Positions 11,439-22,767 are shown, counted from the first letter of the stretch. The stretch is 64,000 nt of DNA from Toxorhynchites rutilus septentrionalis (GCF_029784135.1 NC_073746.1:292106089-292170088); one strand, 5' to 3'. Numbers and translations are program-made. The notes: generated by a model not told the origin, from the letters alone.

Positions 11439-11700
11439 TATAGTAAGTTACATTTTATGCGACATTCCGCTAATTGGACAGACCTGTAATGCGACACGTT
11501 TAATTACATATTTTTACCTCTAGTTGGACATTTTAGTAAACATTAGTTTGGGGCCCAAATTATGGCCTCACATTGAACGTTGTCACCAGACGTCGACATT
11601 ATACCACTCTCATCACCAATGTACAATTACAGGTTAGAATCACCTCCAATGCGACACTGAGTGGTGCATCGGCATGTAGCGTTAAATGTAAATTACTGTA
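11439..11700 (+). mobile_element. MITE, 'tgcgacactgagtggtgc' family, copy 2
   Basis: A 262-bp copy with inverted ends tatagtaagttacatt... and ...aatgtaaattactgta. It shares ctccaatgcgacactgagtg with copies 1 and 3 and has inserted into the mariner fragment just upstream. Confidence 0.75.
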
Positions 11701-12149
11701 ATTGACAATATTTTTTTCTCAGTAAAGTTGAATTCTCATGAAAGAACAACGAGAACTTAGTCGTGCATCTAATACCTATATACACATTGTCAAAATCGAT
11801 CGATTTAATAGCCTACGCTAACCAGAAATGTCTCAAAAATATAAAAAAGCTAGGGAAACTAAAACGAAACAATTACAAGACTCAAGCGAATTAAACACAA
11901 TTCCTCTGAACATAATTTTTCGAGTATTCATTAAACAATCTCAAAATGCTATTTGCCTTTGATTACAAATGACACTCAAAATCGTCCGCTACCAAGAACC
12001 AAAGACCTTAAGGCCTTATGGCAATTGGACGGAACCTTAGCCATGGCCGACGAAAAGATAGATGTTGGCATGTTCTTCAGCTCTTTCGTGGCCGCTTCGA
12101 TGTCAGCTGCTTTCCCGCTTTGGTCACGAAATTATTGAAGTAAATTCTT

Positions 12150-12525
12150 TGTTTAAGGTTCGGCCAAAATTTTTCTATCGGCCACAGCACTGCGTACTGT
12201 ATATCTTCCCGTTCACCACAAACCCCGAAGGAAAGAACAGCTGCTTGCACATTCCTTCTCGCTGATCGTCACTTACAGAACGGCCTTCTTTGGGAAATTG
12301 GTGTAGGGGATATATTTGACGTCATCGCTTACCTCCATGATGGGAGACGTAAATTATCTTATTGCCATCCAGCATCACGGTTTCGTCATCCATTTGAACG
12401 ACGCCGCGCTTCGCCGTAAAGATGCTTCTCACCAACACCTCAAACCGCTCCTTCTGTGATTGTCTGCAGCTCAGACACAGCCGGCCTCAACTGACTCTTC
12501 CACATAAGAATGTCTAATTTGCCAG
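12150..12525 (-). pseudogene. Tc1-type (DDxE) transposase, decayed
   Basis: On the minus strand, fragments read VQMDDETVMLDGNKIIYVSH, then (other frames) PSGFVVNGKIYSTQC. These are the first catalytic Asp region and the strand after it in DD37E-like or related Tc1 transposases. Stops and frameshifts separate the pieces, and the second Asp and final Glu are not recognisable. It lies just upstream of the intact DD37E element but is clearly a different, older family. Confidence 0.6.
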
Positions 12526-12705
12526 GTTTGCCAGGTTTCTTCATCATTTGGCCGGTTGCTCCAACCTCCCGACTCAATGGAACTGATGAGGTCATCTGAG
12601 AATCGTTCTATCTTTTCGAATGTGCAGTTCAAGCAAAAAGAGTTCAAAACAAGCTGTAATAGTTTAGAGTTATCCAAATACGTAGAAGGATTTTTCTATC
12701 AAATA

Positions 12706-14002
12706 AAGGGTGTGTCACATCAAATTGCATCACGAAAAAACGCTGTAGAAATTTAATTTTTAGGAATTATATCTTCAGCTTTCGCTTATAATCAGATAAG
12801 AGTGTATAGATCACGTTGGCCATGCTTCACTGTCAATTTTTCGTAAATTTGGAAAAATGTCGTCGAACGAAAAAAAGCGTCGTGAATTAATCCTGTGCAC
12901 TCATTTCGAGAATCCGGAGTTGTCACATCGGGACATCGGTAAGATGCTGGGAATCGTCCAATCCACGGTCAGCAGAGTACTAAAACGATACTTCGAGAAC
13001 CTAACCATCGACCGGAAGGTGAAGAACGGCAAAAATGGATGCTCCGTCAGTGAAAAAGATCACAAGCGCGTAGTTAAGCAGTTTAGACGTGATCCGAGAA
13101 GTTCGGTCCGGGATTTCGCCAATAAGCTGAATTTGTCAAGTTCATTCGTCCAGCGGACCAAGCAACGGGAGGGCCTGCGTACATACAAGGTTCAGAAGGC
13201 TCCTAACCGCGACGAAAGGCAAAACATGGTGGGGAAGACGCGAGCCCGGAAGCTGTACACCGAAATGCTGACGAAGCCGCATTGCCTTGTAATGGACGAC
13301 GAAACCAACGTCAAAGCGGACTTTCGTCAGCTGCCGGGCCTGTTGTTCTTCTCCGCAGAGGACAAATTCAGCGTTCCGGAGGAGATTCGCAAGCAGAAAC
13401 TATCCAAGTTTGCCAAAAAGTACATGGTGTGGCAAGCGATCTGCTCTTGCGGAAAGCGGAGCGCTCCCTTCGTGATGACCGGCACGGTAAACGGGCAGGT
13501 TTACCTTAAGGAGTGCCTACAGAAGCGCTTACTACCACTATTGAAGCAGCACGAGGGCCCGACCATCTTCTGGCCGGATCTCGCTTCGTGCCACTATTCA
13601 AAGGACGTGTTGGAGTGGTACGAAGCCAACGGGGTCACCTTCGTGCCAAAGGAAATGAACCCGTCCAACGCGCCGGAGCTTCGCCCAATAGAGAAATATT
13701 GGGCGATTATGGAGCAGGCCCTCCGGAAGAACCCAAAAGTTGTCAAATCGGAGGCGGACTTCAAGAGAAAATGGATTTCTGTTCAAAAAAAACTACAACC
13801 TGACGTTGTACAGAACCTTATGGACGGGGTAAAGAGGAAGGTGCGAGCATACGGGCTTGGGCTCGAAATATGAATAAAAAGAAAATGCCAAAAGTTGTTT
13901 AATAGTTTTTATTTTACTGTCTAAAATTTTCAAAAGGATCGGTCTACTGGGCGAATTTCTACAGCGTTTTTTCCGTGATGCAATTTGATGTGACACACCC
14001 TT
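12706..14002 (+). mobile_element. DD37E Tc1-like transposon, apparently intact (copy 1)
   Basis: A 1297-bp element flanked by TA (12704-12705 and 14003-14004). The terminal inverted repeats are about 50 bp: they start aagggtgtgtcacatcaaat and run through gcatcacg(g)aaaaaacgctgtagaaatt. Between them is one uninterrupted transposase gene. A 1295-bp copy of the same family lies at 52126-53420. Family membership (the mosquito ITmD37E group) follows from the 37-residue spacing between the second and third catalytic residues. Confidence 0.93.
12857..13873 (+). CDS. DD37E transposase, intact ORF (338 aa)
   Basis: Cut-and-paste transposase that would bind the element's own inverted repeats and catalyse excision and insertion at TA. 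The N-terminal paired-type helix-turn-helix covers about residues 17-50 (ELSHRDIGKMLGIVQSTVSR), with a second helical DNA-binding part to about 110. The DDE core shows D148 in MDDET, D241 in WPDLASCHYS and E279 in PELRPIEKYW. Exactly 37 residues lie between D241 and E279, giving DD37E. Length and start suit the family: ATG follows ggaaaa and no in-frame extension is needed. One oddity: ETNVKAD, where copy 2 has ETYVKAD. The ORF and ends look functional; activity is untested. Confidence 0.93.
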   Translation: MSSNEKKRRELILCTHFENPELSHRDIGKMLGIVQSTVSRVLKRYFENLTIDRKVKNGKNGCSVSEKDHKRVVKQFRRDPRSSVRDFANKLNLSSSFVQRTKQREGLRTYKVQKAPNRDERQNMVGKTRARKLYTEMLTKPHCLVMDDETNVKADFRQLPGLLFFSAEDKFSVPEEIRKQKLSKFAKKYMVWQAICSCGKRSAPFVMTGTVNGQVYLKECLQKRLLPLLKQHEGPTIFWPDLASCHYSKDVLEWYEANGVTFVPKEMNPSNAPELRPIEKYWAIMEQALRKNPKVVKSEADFKRKWISVQKKLQPDVVQNLMDGVKRKVRAYGLGLEI

Positions 14003-14004
14003 TA

Positions 14005-15147
14005 TGATCCTCTATCTCCTCCCGCTCCTCCAGCTAACTAACACCCGATATATGCAAGCACTGCTGTATCTGATGCAATATGGATCGTGCACTCTACATA
14101 TTGCAAGCCAAAATTAGACTTTTGATAACATTTTATTTTTACAAATTGCGTTACTCTCCAATTTAATAAAAATTCACTCACCCTGCTGATTCGTTTCATT
14201 CAATTGCTTCAAAACTGTGAAAAATCGAACATTATCGAAGATAAAGTACATACCTCACACAATTTACTGTTCTCGAATTCCTATTGAAAAATTCTGTCGG
14301 AGCGCCATGTGAAGATTCAGGTAAAACAAAATCGAAGAATATAAAATAGTCAAACCTTGCTTAGCAATTAGGCAAATACAGTTTCACACACAAATTTCCC
14401 TGTGCATGGAAAACCCAGTCATTACATCTTCAAGCGCTGGCTGAGCAGAACAAACCCCAACTGCAGGTAATCTAGCAATTCAAAGCAATAATATTTATTA
14501 CTGTTCTCTTGGTGAGTTTCTAATCGAAATTCACATTGAAATAAAGAGAAATGAATGAACTAGTCCACATTCTGTCTCTATCGCTCATCCATGTATTTCT
14601 TTGTGATGTATCCTCAGAAGAAGAATAGTATTCTGTTGTGAAGATATATTCTGGGAATGAAAAGCATTTAAGCCAGCTGTATTCAACCCTTCAACCCTAA
14701 TAGAACGCTTAATAACAGAAAACATCAAAGATATGCAATTAAATCCTATGAAATTCTGAATTCGATCAGCTCCTTGAAGTCACAATAAACGAGAGGCATT
14801 TCATTTTGTATTAAGATAGCCATCCAAAGTGCTTTGAGCTAGTTCATCTTTTTGCTTCATGGTTTTTACGTTTACCCAAGTTGAAATATAAATTCCTTTC
14901 TTAATCCTTGATTTTTTCACTCTGTAATTTTATGTGGAACGCTTCAATTCGTTTCAATTTTCGCTAAATTTTCATCTAACAAAAAGTTACTTTCGACTTA
15001 CCATATTTGGTAGCATAAAAAAACTATTCTGGAAAATCATACAATGCTTTCATATACAAGATTAAATAATTCTGCTATGCCTGATGCTAAGATGTGAAAT
15101 GTAGAAATGTCACGTCGTTAGGAAGAATCTCAATCGGAACTGTCAAT
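14005..15147. other. No recognisable gene
   Basis: About 1.1 kb of anonymous AT-rich DNA between the DD37E element and the hairpin at 15148. No ORF above 60 codons and no repeat recognised. Confidence 0.5.
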
Positions 15148-15217
15148 GGGGAACACAAACAAAGAATGTTAGTGGGGAACACGATATGTTCCCCACTAAC
15201 ATGCTTTGCGTTCCCCA
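15148..15217. repeat. Long near-perfect hairpin
   Basis: The inner arms atgttagtggggaaca (15166-15181) and tgttccccactaacat (15187-15202) are perfectly complementary around a 5-nt loop. Outer arms (ggggaacacaaacaaag / ctttgcgttcccc) extend the stem with a few mismatches. It abuts the SINE fragment that follows. Confidence 0.75.
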
Positions 15218-15399
15218 CTGTGGTCACGCGTATTCTAGAGCTTGCCACTCCAGAACACATTCAAGGCGTGTTTTTTGGCACAGAAATCTCAGCTAAGTAC
15301 TACTAATAAACACACACAAGCCATGACACAAGTAATATTTACGCTGAGAAGGCCAAAGTTTCACTGGGAACGTTAGTGCCATCCAAGAAGAAGAAGAAT
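15214..15399 (+). mobile_element. tRNA-derived SINE, 5'-truncated copy (Feilai-like)
   Basis: Matches the body and tail of the full-length SINE at 40703-40970 (-): cattcaaggcgtgtt, then aacgttagtgccat, ending in (AAG)n. The tRNA-like head is missing, as expected from incomplete reverse transcription. Assignment to Feilai of Aedes is by general resemblance only. Confidence 0.7.
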
Positions 15400-16381
15400 C
15401 AATGTCAAAGTTCAATACCAGGACCCTGCAGGACTTGCTATTGCTTCTGTCAAACATTGCGGTTTTAGTGTAAAGTTATAGTCTCAACAAACAGAAAGAA
15501 GTGTCATGGCGCCAAATCAAGTCGTTTTTCGGCGTGAAACTTGTGGAATTGAAATTGAAATATAAAAAAATATATATTGCAAAAAACACACACTTTATAT
15601 ACAGTCAAACACGTTATGTCTCTAAAATATGTACTCTATGAAAGCTCTGATGGCATCAGAAGGCCCTTTTTCTAGTCCTTGCAAATTTCTTTTCAAACTC
15701 TCGCTCTCGCTCTCCCTCTGTCATCAACGCACTCTCCCAGCTTTTTCTCATTCGATGCAAATTGAGTCCTTTCCCCCATTTTCTCTTCTCTCTTTTTCTA
15801 CTAAACCAATGGGTCCTTATCCGTCTTCCGCGGAGGGTTGATTTTCAACCAGCACAGCTGTATTCGTGGAACCATTACGCTAACGTGGGAATGTGTTGCT
15901 TCCGCCTTTGATGTCTGCGCGCGTACAACTTTCGATTGGGGACGCAAGGGTGAGTGGGGCTGCATGGTTTCGGAAGGAGTCTGGCCAATAGACAGACAGT
16001 TTATACACATAGGCAAAGAAGGTGTCATGGGCGTGCGTTCGTAAGCCGAGGAAGACAACTTCTGGCCGCAGCAATTCTTGGAAAAGAATCAAAATTTTGC
16101 GTTTGCACGCCTTGAATCGGCTGTTTACATTAGTCATCTTGTGATTGTGCACTGTGATCGGGTTGAACGGATAGTTACTAGCGGTCGTGATAGGTGCAAG
16201 GAAGTGATTGTGATTCATAAGGGATAAGCTTTATTGATTGCACACTCTTGCAAGGGTGAATGAAATTTTCACTCACGGTGCATTCACTTTTATTTAGTTC
16301 TGTGAAAGCTGAGGGGCGCGATTCGAAAGAAAGTCAATTTGTATTTTAAACTGAAGCTTTGTTGGAAATCATTCTGATAGT
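15400..16381. other. Upstream region of the dehydrogenase gene
   Basis: No coding feature seen. Contains a CT-rich stretch (about 15695-15800) and the 5' flank of the gene. A presumable 5' UTR lies before the ATG at 16382; no convincing TATA box or transcription start could be fixed by eye. Confidence 0.4.
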
Positions 16382-17315
16382 ATGGATTTGAAACAAAAGG
16401 TAGCACTCGTTACGGGTGCAGCAACAGGCCTTGGTCGGGCGTTTTGTGAAGAGCTTCTGAAGCATGGTGGCAAGGTACCATTTAATTTAAAATCGCGAAA
16501 TATGGAATTGAATATCGAATGAGGATAATTGCAGGTATCAATTTGTGACTTGGACTCGGACGCAGGTGAATTAACGGCAAAAGAGCTGGAACATGAGTTT
16601 GGAGCGAATCGAGTATTATTCTGCCATTGCGACGTAACCGATTACGTACAATTCGAAGGTAGGAAACGCCAACGCTATGTATGAATCTCGATTTACGTTG
16701 TTCTTTCAGAGGCGTTCCAATACACAAAATCAATATTCGGCAGCATTGACATTGTCATCAATAATGCAGAAATCATGAACGACAAGTTCTGGGAACTGGA
16801 AGTGGACGTTAATTTGAATGGTGCCATCCGCGGAACACTACTCGCCCAGCAGTTTATGAGCAAAGACAAGGGCGGTAAAGGTGGGGTAGTGGTAAACATT
16901 GGCTCTGCTGTCAGCATGAAGCCGCAGCTGTCGACACCAATTTACACGGCGACAAAACATGCCATTCTCGGATTAACCAAATCATGCGGCGATATTTATC
17001 ACTACAACATTACGAATATCAGAACAATCGCATACTGTCCCGGGCCAATTGAAAATTCTGTCTCACACAACAAGCGATTTAGTTCCCCTGCTCACGAAAA
17101 AGCGTGGAAACTTGACATGTCAGATGTTCAATTTCAGAAGTGATTGAGCCAACCTCGATTACCACGCATCAAAACAATTCTAATTGATCCCTATTTTCAG
17201 GTTAGAGCATGTGGCGAAAGAGTTGATACCCTTGTTGAAGAGTGCACCAACGGGCTCTATTTGGCTCGTTAGTAGCGGCAAGCCACCGAAAGAGATCTCC
17301 TACAGTAGCGTCTAA
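16382..17315 (+). CDS. Short-chain dehydrogenase/reductase (15-PGDH/insect ADH-like), 4 exons, 253 aa
   Basis: Exons 16382-16474, 16535-16658, 16710-17139 and 17201-17315 join in frame across short GT..AG introns (60, 51 and 61 bp). The product is a soluble classical SDR, expected to oxidise an alcohol with NAD(P). Visible motifs: cofactor loop TGAATGLG (residues 11-18), acidic CDLDSD after strand 2 (favours NAD), CDVTD, catalytic Ser in NIGSAVS, and catalytic YTATK. The hallmark NNAG is here NNAE (INNAEIMNDKFWELEVDVNL), which is unusual and could weaken the fold or cofactor site. The family is that of insect 15-hydroxyprostaglandin dehydrogenase-like enzymes; the true substrate is unknown. 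An AATAAA lies at 17546. Length is normal for the family. Confidence 0.9.
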
Positions 17316-17545
17316 AGCCAACTCAACTTTAAGGCTCGGGACCCACTAAACACACAGTATTTCGGGATTTACCGCATGAATGAATTCCTCATTAGCTACG
17401 AAATCATCTAAACTATGGCGCAAATCATCAAAGTAACACTTATTTATCCGTTACAATATAAGACAACTAATTGCGAGGACGCAACTTATTACATTACTGT
17501 CTCCTACTCAGTACTATATGACTCGCTTTTTGTACCAAAACTGGA

Positions 17546-17551
17546 AATAAA
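17546..17551 (+). terminator. Polyadenylation signal of the dehydrogenase gene
   Basis: AATAAA 231 bp after the stop codon, the first clear signal downstream. Another AATAAA-like site occurs near 17740. Confidence 0.55.
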
Positions 17552-17811
17552 ACATCCATAATTTAGGCGTACAAGAATATAAATTTTATATGACACGACT
17601 GGTTTGGAAAACCAAAAAAAAACAACACAATGACAACGGTATCCGTAATGCAAACACTCGACAAATTTATATATTTATAATCAAGCAACATTGATATGAA
17701 GCAACTACTATCGCTTTTGATACCATACCATTGCAACAATAAATTTAAAGAGGTATAGAGTAGAAAATGCTTTTACTTGTTTTCTATTCGATCTGGTGAC
17801 CAGGTTTCATG

Positions 17812-18330
17812 CGCAAATTACGTAACGCATGACGGAGGAGGGAAGAGGATTGAGCAGACGCTACTGTTTTTTATGGGTTTCTTAAGGAGGGGAAAGGATT
17901 CAAACTAGGATAGCTAACCCTCCTGCAAGGGCAAGTATTTTAGATATGTCTCTTTGCTCTTCTTCATTATCCATATTTTTATTGACCGTCAATGAATCAA
18001 GTTCTCGTAAGTTCGACATAATCCGACAACCCTGGGTTTGCCCTAATCGTTCTCAACACCTTCAAGCTTCCGATCGTTAGTTCCATTAAGATGATTGCTA
18101 TGATCCTGCCGATCGGCAGTTCTTGAACCTGGCCAAGTCGAATTTTTAAAGTGGATGTCTAAAACTAGTTTTCGATTCGCATATTCCATCAAGCATATAT
18201 TCTTTGAAACTAAATGAATCGTGACGGATTTTAGATTTTAGATCCCCTGCCCTCCCTTAGGCAATGCAATTCCTATCTCTAATACACAGAAAGTAACCCC
18301 ATCCCCAACCCGTGCTTTACCAAAGCTGGA
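17812..18330. repeat. Fragments of the 'acgtaac' MITE family
   Basis: Pieces matching the MITE at 56604-56764: gcaaattacgtaacgc at about 17812, and the internal segment tcctatctctaatacacaga at about 18270. It looks like a broken copy with other sequence in between. No gene seen in the surrounding 17.56-18.64 kb. Confidence 0.55.
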
Positions 18331-18647
18331 GAAATAGATAGCCCAAAAAAATGGAGTATCGTCAGATACCTTTAGAGGTTTTTGACAATCTGGTCACTTT
18401 AATATAATCGATCTTGTCGAGCAATTCTGGCCTTATCCAATAGTCAGTGGATCGGTGCGGCGTGTTTAGCATGACATGTACGGCAATATATTACGTAATT
18501 GATCGATGGAGGGACTACGTAATTTATTAGCGATAAAGAGTCATCTATTAGCGACCTAACAGTTTTTTGTCTTCCTGTGAACGAACCATTAAAACATTTT
18601 AATGATCTGTCAATGTCAAAACGTTAATCAAAATCCTAGTTTTCATC

Positions 18648-18800
18648 ATGGTGAAATACACGAACACGCAACGCCTAATAATTATTAAAACCTTCTACCG
18701 AAATTCGGAGTCGGTGGCTGCAACTTTAAGAGCGCTTACTTCAATTTTCGGTCAGATGCAAAAATCACATGTGCTTCAACATGTAGTTAATAATACCAGA
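18648..18800 (+). pseudogene. DUF4817-type transposase N-terminal fragment
   Basis: Starts MVKYTNTQRLIIIKTFYRNS and continues ESVAATLRALTSIFGQ, a helix-turn-helix like the one at 61230-61330 (MASTLRALCPIYGR). The similarity ends after about 45 residues, and no nuclease domain follows. A solitary N-terminal remnant. Confidence 0.6.
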
Positions 18801-18839
18801 AAGCGTTCAAATTATTATTTTTTTTTATGTTTTTTAATG

Positions 18840-19235
18840 ATTTTCTCCAAAGAGAAATTATGATTTTGATTTGTCCACCTCCGATCATGGCTTTTCCGAA
18901 AAATGATCATGGTTTGTTCTGATTTAGAAATCACCATTTTTGAATGAAAAATTGTTTGTCCATCTATGAACATGGTTTATCCAAAAAATGATCATGGTTT
19001 GTTCGGGTTTAGAAATCATAATAATTGAATGAAAAAAAAAACGAATTTTCAAATAGATGTTGCATTTCTCATCGCTTGAGTTCACTATCATCATATTAAT
19101 CCATTCATAATTTAAGCTTTCTTCAGAATATTGCCTTTTCTTGGGCATTTTAAAGGTGAACATTACTCAACACAGAGAAACTTTATTTCTGCTTCGCGCG
19201 AAGGTCAACAAAACAAAACGAACAAACTGCATTCG
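18840..19235 (-). mobile_element. pogo-like element, partial copy
   Basis: An inverted, partial copy of the element at 26701-27644. It shares the start codon context and MPKKRQYSEESLNYE on the minus strand (ATG at 19150-19148), plus the repeated atgatcatggtttgt motifs. The short frame then loses similarity to anything known. No intact end was identified. Confidence 0.6.
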
Positions 19236-19554
19236 GCCATAGTTCTGTGCGCATGGTATCTAAGGAATTTCTCGTGAAATTTAGTTTATTCAATCTGATA
19301 TGTTGGACAAATCATGAGTTTGGACGACATAATCTAGGATAGGTGAACAGATATTTTGTTTAATCTCAGTGATTAATTCGCATAGAAATTACTTTGATGT
19401 TTGGGGGCAAAGTGGTCATAGGTGCATAACGACTCACAATGTTCTGTTTACTAAAGCTAATATACCTCATCACATTCTGCTCTTGAAGATGATCCTTTTG
19501 TGGCTTTGACCCTGGAAAAATATGCCACTCAGACTAAACCAAGCCTCATTAGGA

Positions 19555-19661
19555 GCTGTCCACATACCACGTGGACAGCTTTAGAGGGGGTAGAGGGGTA
19601 TCAAAATGTCCACGCTTGTCCATGGAGAGGGAGGGGTGCTATAGACTATGTCCACGTGGAC
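19555..19661 (+). mobile_element. GTCCACGTGG palindromic MITE terminus, block 3
   Basis: Complete left end (gctgtccacataccacgtgg), G-rich centre with tgtccacgcttgtccatgg, and an incomplete right end (gtccacgtggac). It mirrors block 1; the matching outward end is block 4 at 27729-27842. Confidence 0.65.
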
Positions 19662-19917
19662 ACGAAGAATAAATATTTTTTTCAAATATAATCACCGATA
19701 CATTCTAAATTAAATAAAAATTTCTTCACTGAAATCCATGCTCTGAAAATAACTCACGTAAACTGTGTACAGCCGTGCTATTTCATATGATCCTATGACT
19801 CTTATAGTTACGGGCTATGCATAGACGTTCATAACCAAAAACTATGAAAATTAAACAATTTCATGATGGTTGAGTTTTCATGATATTACGCATATGAGTT
19901 TTTCATCAAATATAATT

Positions 19918-20546
19918 TTATTTATTTATTTATCACCGTCTCGAATTGTTTATAACTCCTCAGACTGAATCCTTATATTAAATTCTTAATCCTATTTTTA
20001 AAGACAGTTTTGGACACGTTAAAATCGAACACAGCACAAGCACTATTGAATTCACGGAAACAATTCTCTAAGGGGTTATGGAATCCGTAGGAAGTCCTAT
20101 GGCGATTGATAAACAATCGATCTCACTCACGTAGTTGTCGAAATGGTACATAGAATGATACATTATATAATAAGGATGGACAATCAAAATTTCCATTTAA
20201 CAGATCAAACACAAATATTTTTTTAAGGTTGGCACGCTTAGAAGCAAACGATTCCAACGCGATCAGTCTGCAGCGGCTCGAGTAGTCGGGGAGATGGTCT
20301 GGATCTATCCAAGGCAGTTGTCGGAGAGCATATCTAATGAAACTACGCTGTACTCTCTCCATTCGTGTGATTTGGGTGCTGTGAAAAAGAGACCACACAC
20401 AGACAGCATACTCCAAAATGCTACGTACTAATGAGCAGTATAGCGATTTGATTGCGTAAACATATCTGAAGTTATTGGTGCACCGACGAACAAATCCAAG
20501 GGCAGCAAACGCTTTAGTGGTAGTGACGCAGATATGCTCATTGAAC
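19918..20546 (-). mobile_element. Jockey-clade non-LTR retrotransposon, 5'-truncated 3' end
   Basis: The minus strand encodes the C-terminal part of a Jockey-type reverse transcriptase, broken off upstream at about 20546. The 3' end is a (TTTA)n tract at 19918-19932, as in Jockey elements that end in short A/T repeats. 5' truncation is the usual result of incomplete target-primed reverse transcription. Confidence 0.75.
20123..20546 (-). pseudogene. Jockey reverse transcriptase C-terminal fragment
   Basis: An open frame with TTTKAFAALGFVRRCTNNFR, LVRSILEYAVCVWSLFHSTQ and RVQRSFIRYALRQLPWIDPD, the conserved thumb/C-terminal region of Jockey RTs. The polymerase palm with its FADD motif lies upstream of the break and is absent. 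Inactive. Confidence 0.75.
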
Positions 20547-21253
20547 CTTAGTTATTTTCTATAGATTTTGTTCTATCTCGAGAACAGTTAGCCTTAAAAC
20601 AAAAATGTCTGTTGTTTACAATGCAGAATTTCGTGTAAAATCAATTTTTTGTATTACTTTTTTCGAAAAAATACAATTTTTCATAGTATTGGAATTTCGT
20701 CAATTCCCAGGATTTAATATTTACATTTGCGTAAGATGATCCATGCACCACTAGTCGTCATAATTTCCTATGAAAGAGTTCCTCTCATCTCTCCCCGCTA
20801 GTTACCTTTTGTTTACACCGAGTACCGTTATCTATTGTCCATAGAAGCAGCGTATTAACTCGTGATCAACTTCACTAGACATTAAAATTCCTATATAAGA
20901 AGTGTAAATCATTGCATGTGATTGGATAAAGTGTTTAGTATGATTCCTTGCTGTGATGACTGAGAGTAGACATACGACCGCAAAGGATTAATGAATTGCA
21001 GAATGGTCGATAAGGATTTGAAAAATAATAAATTATTTTAATACGCTTTCAATACCCTCTGAAAAATTTCCGAACTATGGCGGAAAAGATTTCGTATTGC
21101 GCTACCGACTAAAGGTGAATCCGAAATTCAGAGTGAAGATGAATCGGCATTTGCTGTGATCGATCATATTCCAGAGTGAGCAAAGATCTGCACTCAACAA
21201 AAAAAGGGCCAGAATGCAGCATCGAAAATTCTAAGTGGGTTTTGGAACGATGT
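20547..21253. other. No recognisable gene
   Basis: Anonymous AT-rich sequence with no open frame above 60 codons of interest. Confidence 0.45.
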
Positions 21254-21390
21254 AAAGTGCGATTCACATACAACATCCTCGTCACGTTCACGTCCCGTCA
21301 CGCCACGTTACGTCAGTTATTCTACCATGCAATTCTCATGAAAACATTCACATACACCGGCAACGTAACGACCCGCCAGCATACGTTCTC
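21254..21390 (+). repeat. Dispersed repeat, inverted copy of 8947-9076
   Basis: Begins taaagtgcgattcacataca and contains caattctcatgaaaacattc and cgacccgccagcatacg. Same family as 8947-9076, opposite orientation. Confidence 0.65.
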
Positions 21391-21829
21391 GGGGTTTGTT
21401 TTGATTTTAGTTGTATTTTGACGTAGGACTACGTCTAACCGGAAGATATCGGGGGTGAAATGGAAATCTAGGCACTGAACAAGTAGGAAAAAATGCAAGA
21501 TTTGGAACGCTAATAACTCGAGCATTTCTCAATAGATCGCAAAGGTTTTTGCATCAATTGATAGGAAATATATCTACACATCTATCATAACGAATAACAT
21601 TTCATTTTTCTTGAGATAAATAATTGAATAATTGTGAAATATCAAGCATTGTCCAAATGCACTATGTGCCCATTTTTGATTGGTCCATTTTGTGCTCCTC
21701 AAATCGTACCGAATAAAACGGGCAACCAGAGCAGCAGCGAAATAGAATGAAGCACGATTGGAAAGGAAAAAGAAAAAAAATGAACGAAACATTGGTCGCA
21801 GTCTCACACATGCGTAATTCTCGAGCCAG

Positions 21830-22360
21830 CCAGTCTGCTTAAAAATCCCCGCTCCGCTGCCGTAACGATCATTCTCATTCAAACCGTACACCACATCGGT
21901 TCGCATCACAACACATCAACAAACCAACCCAAGCAGCCATGTCTGGACATGGCAAAGGAGGAAAAGTGAAGGGAAAGGCAAAATCCCGCTCGAACCGTGT
22001 TTAGTTTCGGCCGCCGAAGTGATCGAGTTAGTTGGCAAAGCTGCTCGCGACGATAAAAAAAACTGCATTCGGATCAGAACACATTCGGTGGACATCAAGA
22101 CAACAACAGGCAGTTGCAGCGAGTGGCGAGTGGCAAACGCAATCGCAAAAAGGCAGTTGGCAGCAGAAAAAAAAAGTTTGTTCTTTTTACAATCTGCTTT
22201 GGTGGCAAATCCAGAACAAGGCGGCATCGAGGGCGTTCGAAATGGTTTTTTTTTCAAAACCACGAGTACAAAGTTTTCTAAATTGGAACCATTCCATAAA
22301 ACAAGGCGCTTATCAGGGCCATTAAACCTTTCAAAAAAGAGTTTACGAAATACAGTTTAA
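21830..22360 (+). pseudogene. Histone H2A gene relic 1 (with promoter-side sequence)
   Basis: ATG at 21939 opens MSGHGKGGKVKGKAKSRSNR, the H2A N-terminal tail. After one more codon a TAG stops the frame (22002-22004). A second H2A piece follows in another frame: SAAEVIELVGKAARDDKK, corresponding to the helix that starts about residue 60. The segment between (the rest of helices 1 and 2) is deleted, and the C-terminal part is unrecognisable. The 3' flank keeps tatcagggccattaaacc, a decayed histone stem-loop. The upstream sequence resembles that of relic 2, so this was a genomic histone gene, not a processed copy. Confidence 0.8.
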
Positions 22361-22537
22361 TGCTTTCTAAAATAATATCCAAAATAATAATAAAACACAA
22401 ATTGATTTTTTTCATAATTTGTTTGCCAGGATCTGATGCGTATGTGAATTTGGCAGTTGTTCTGAGCTTATTGATACTTGGGAACTTTCCTGATTATTCA
22501 ATTTTCACCAATTCTTAAATTGTTTCCAGATTGAAAG

Positions 22538-22767
22538 TACAGCGATTTACAATTAGTTCGACATTTAGCTAATTGGACGGACATGTAATGCGACATATTT
22601 AGTTGAACATTTTTGTAAACATAGAGTTCGGGGTCCAAATTATGACCCCACATTGAAAGTCGACACTGTATCACTGTCATCGCAAATGTTCAATTACAGG
22701 TTAAAATCGCCTCCAATGCGACACTGAGTGGTGCTTCGGAACGTCGCATCGAATGTTATTTACTGTA
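22538..22767 (+). mobile_element. MITE, 'tgcgacactgagtggtgc' family, copy 3
   Basis: A 230-bp copy with ends tacagcgatttac... and ...gttatttactgta. Contains ctccaatgcgacactgagtg. It lies between the two H2A relics. Confidence 0.7.
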
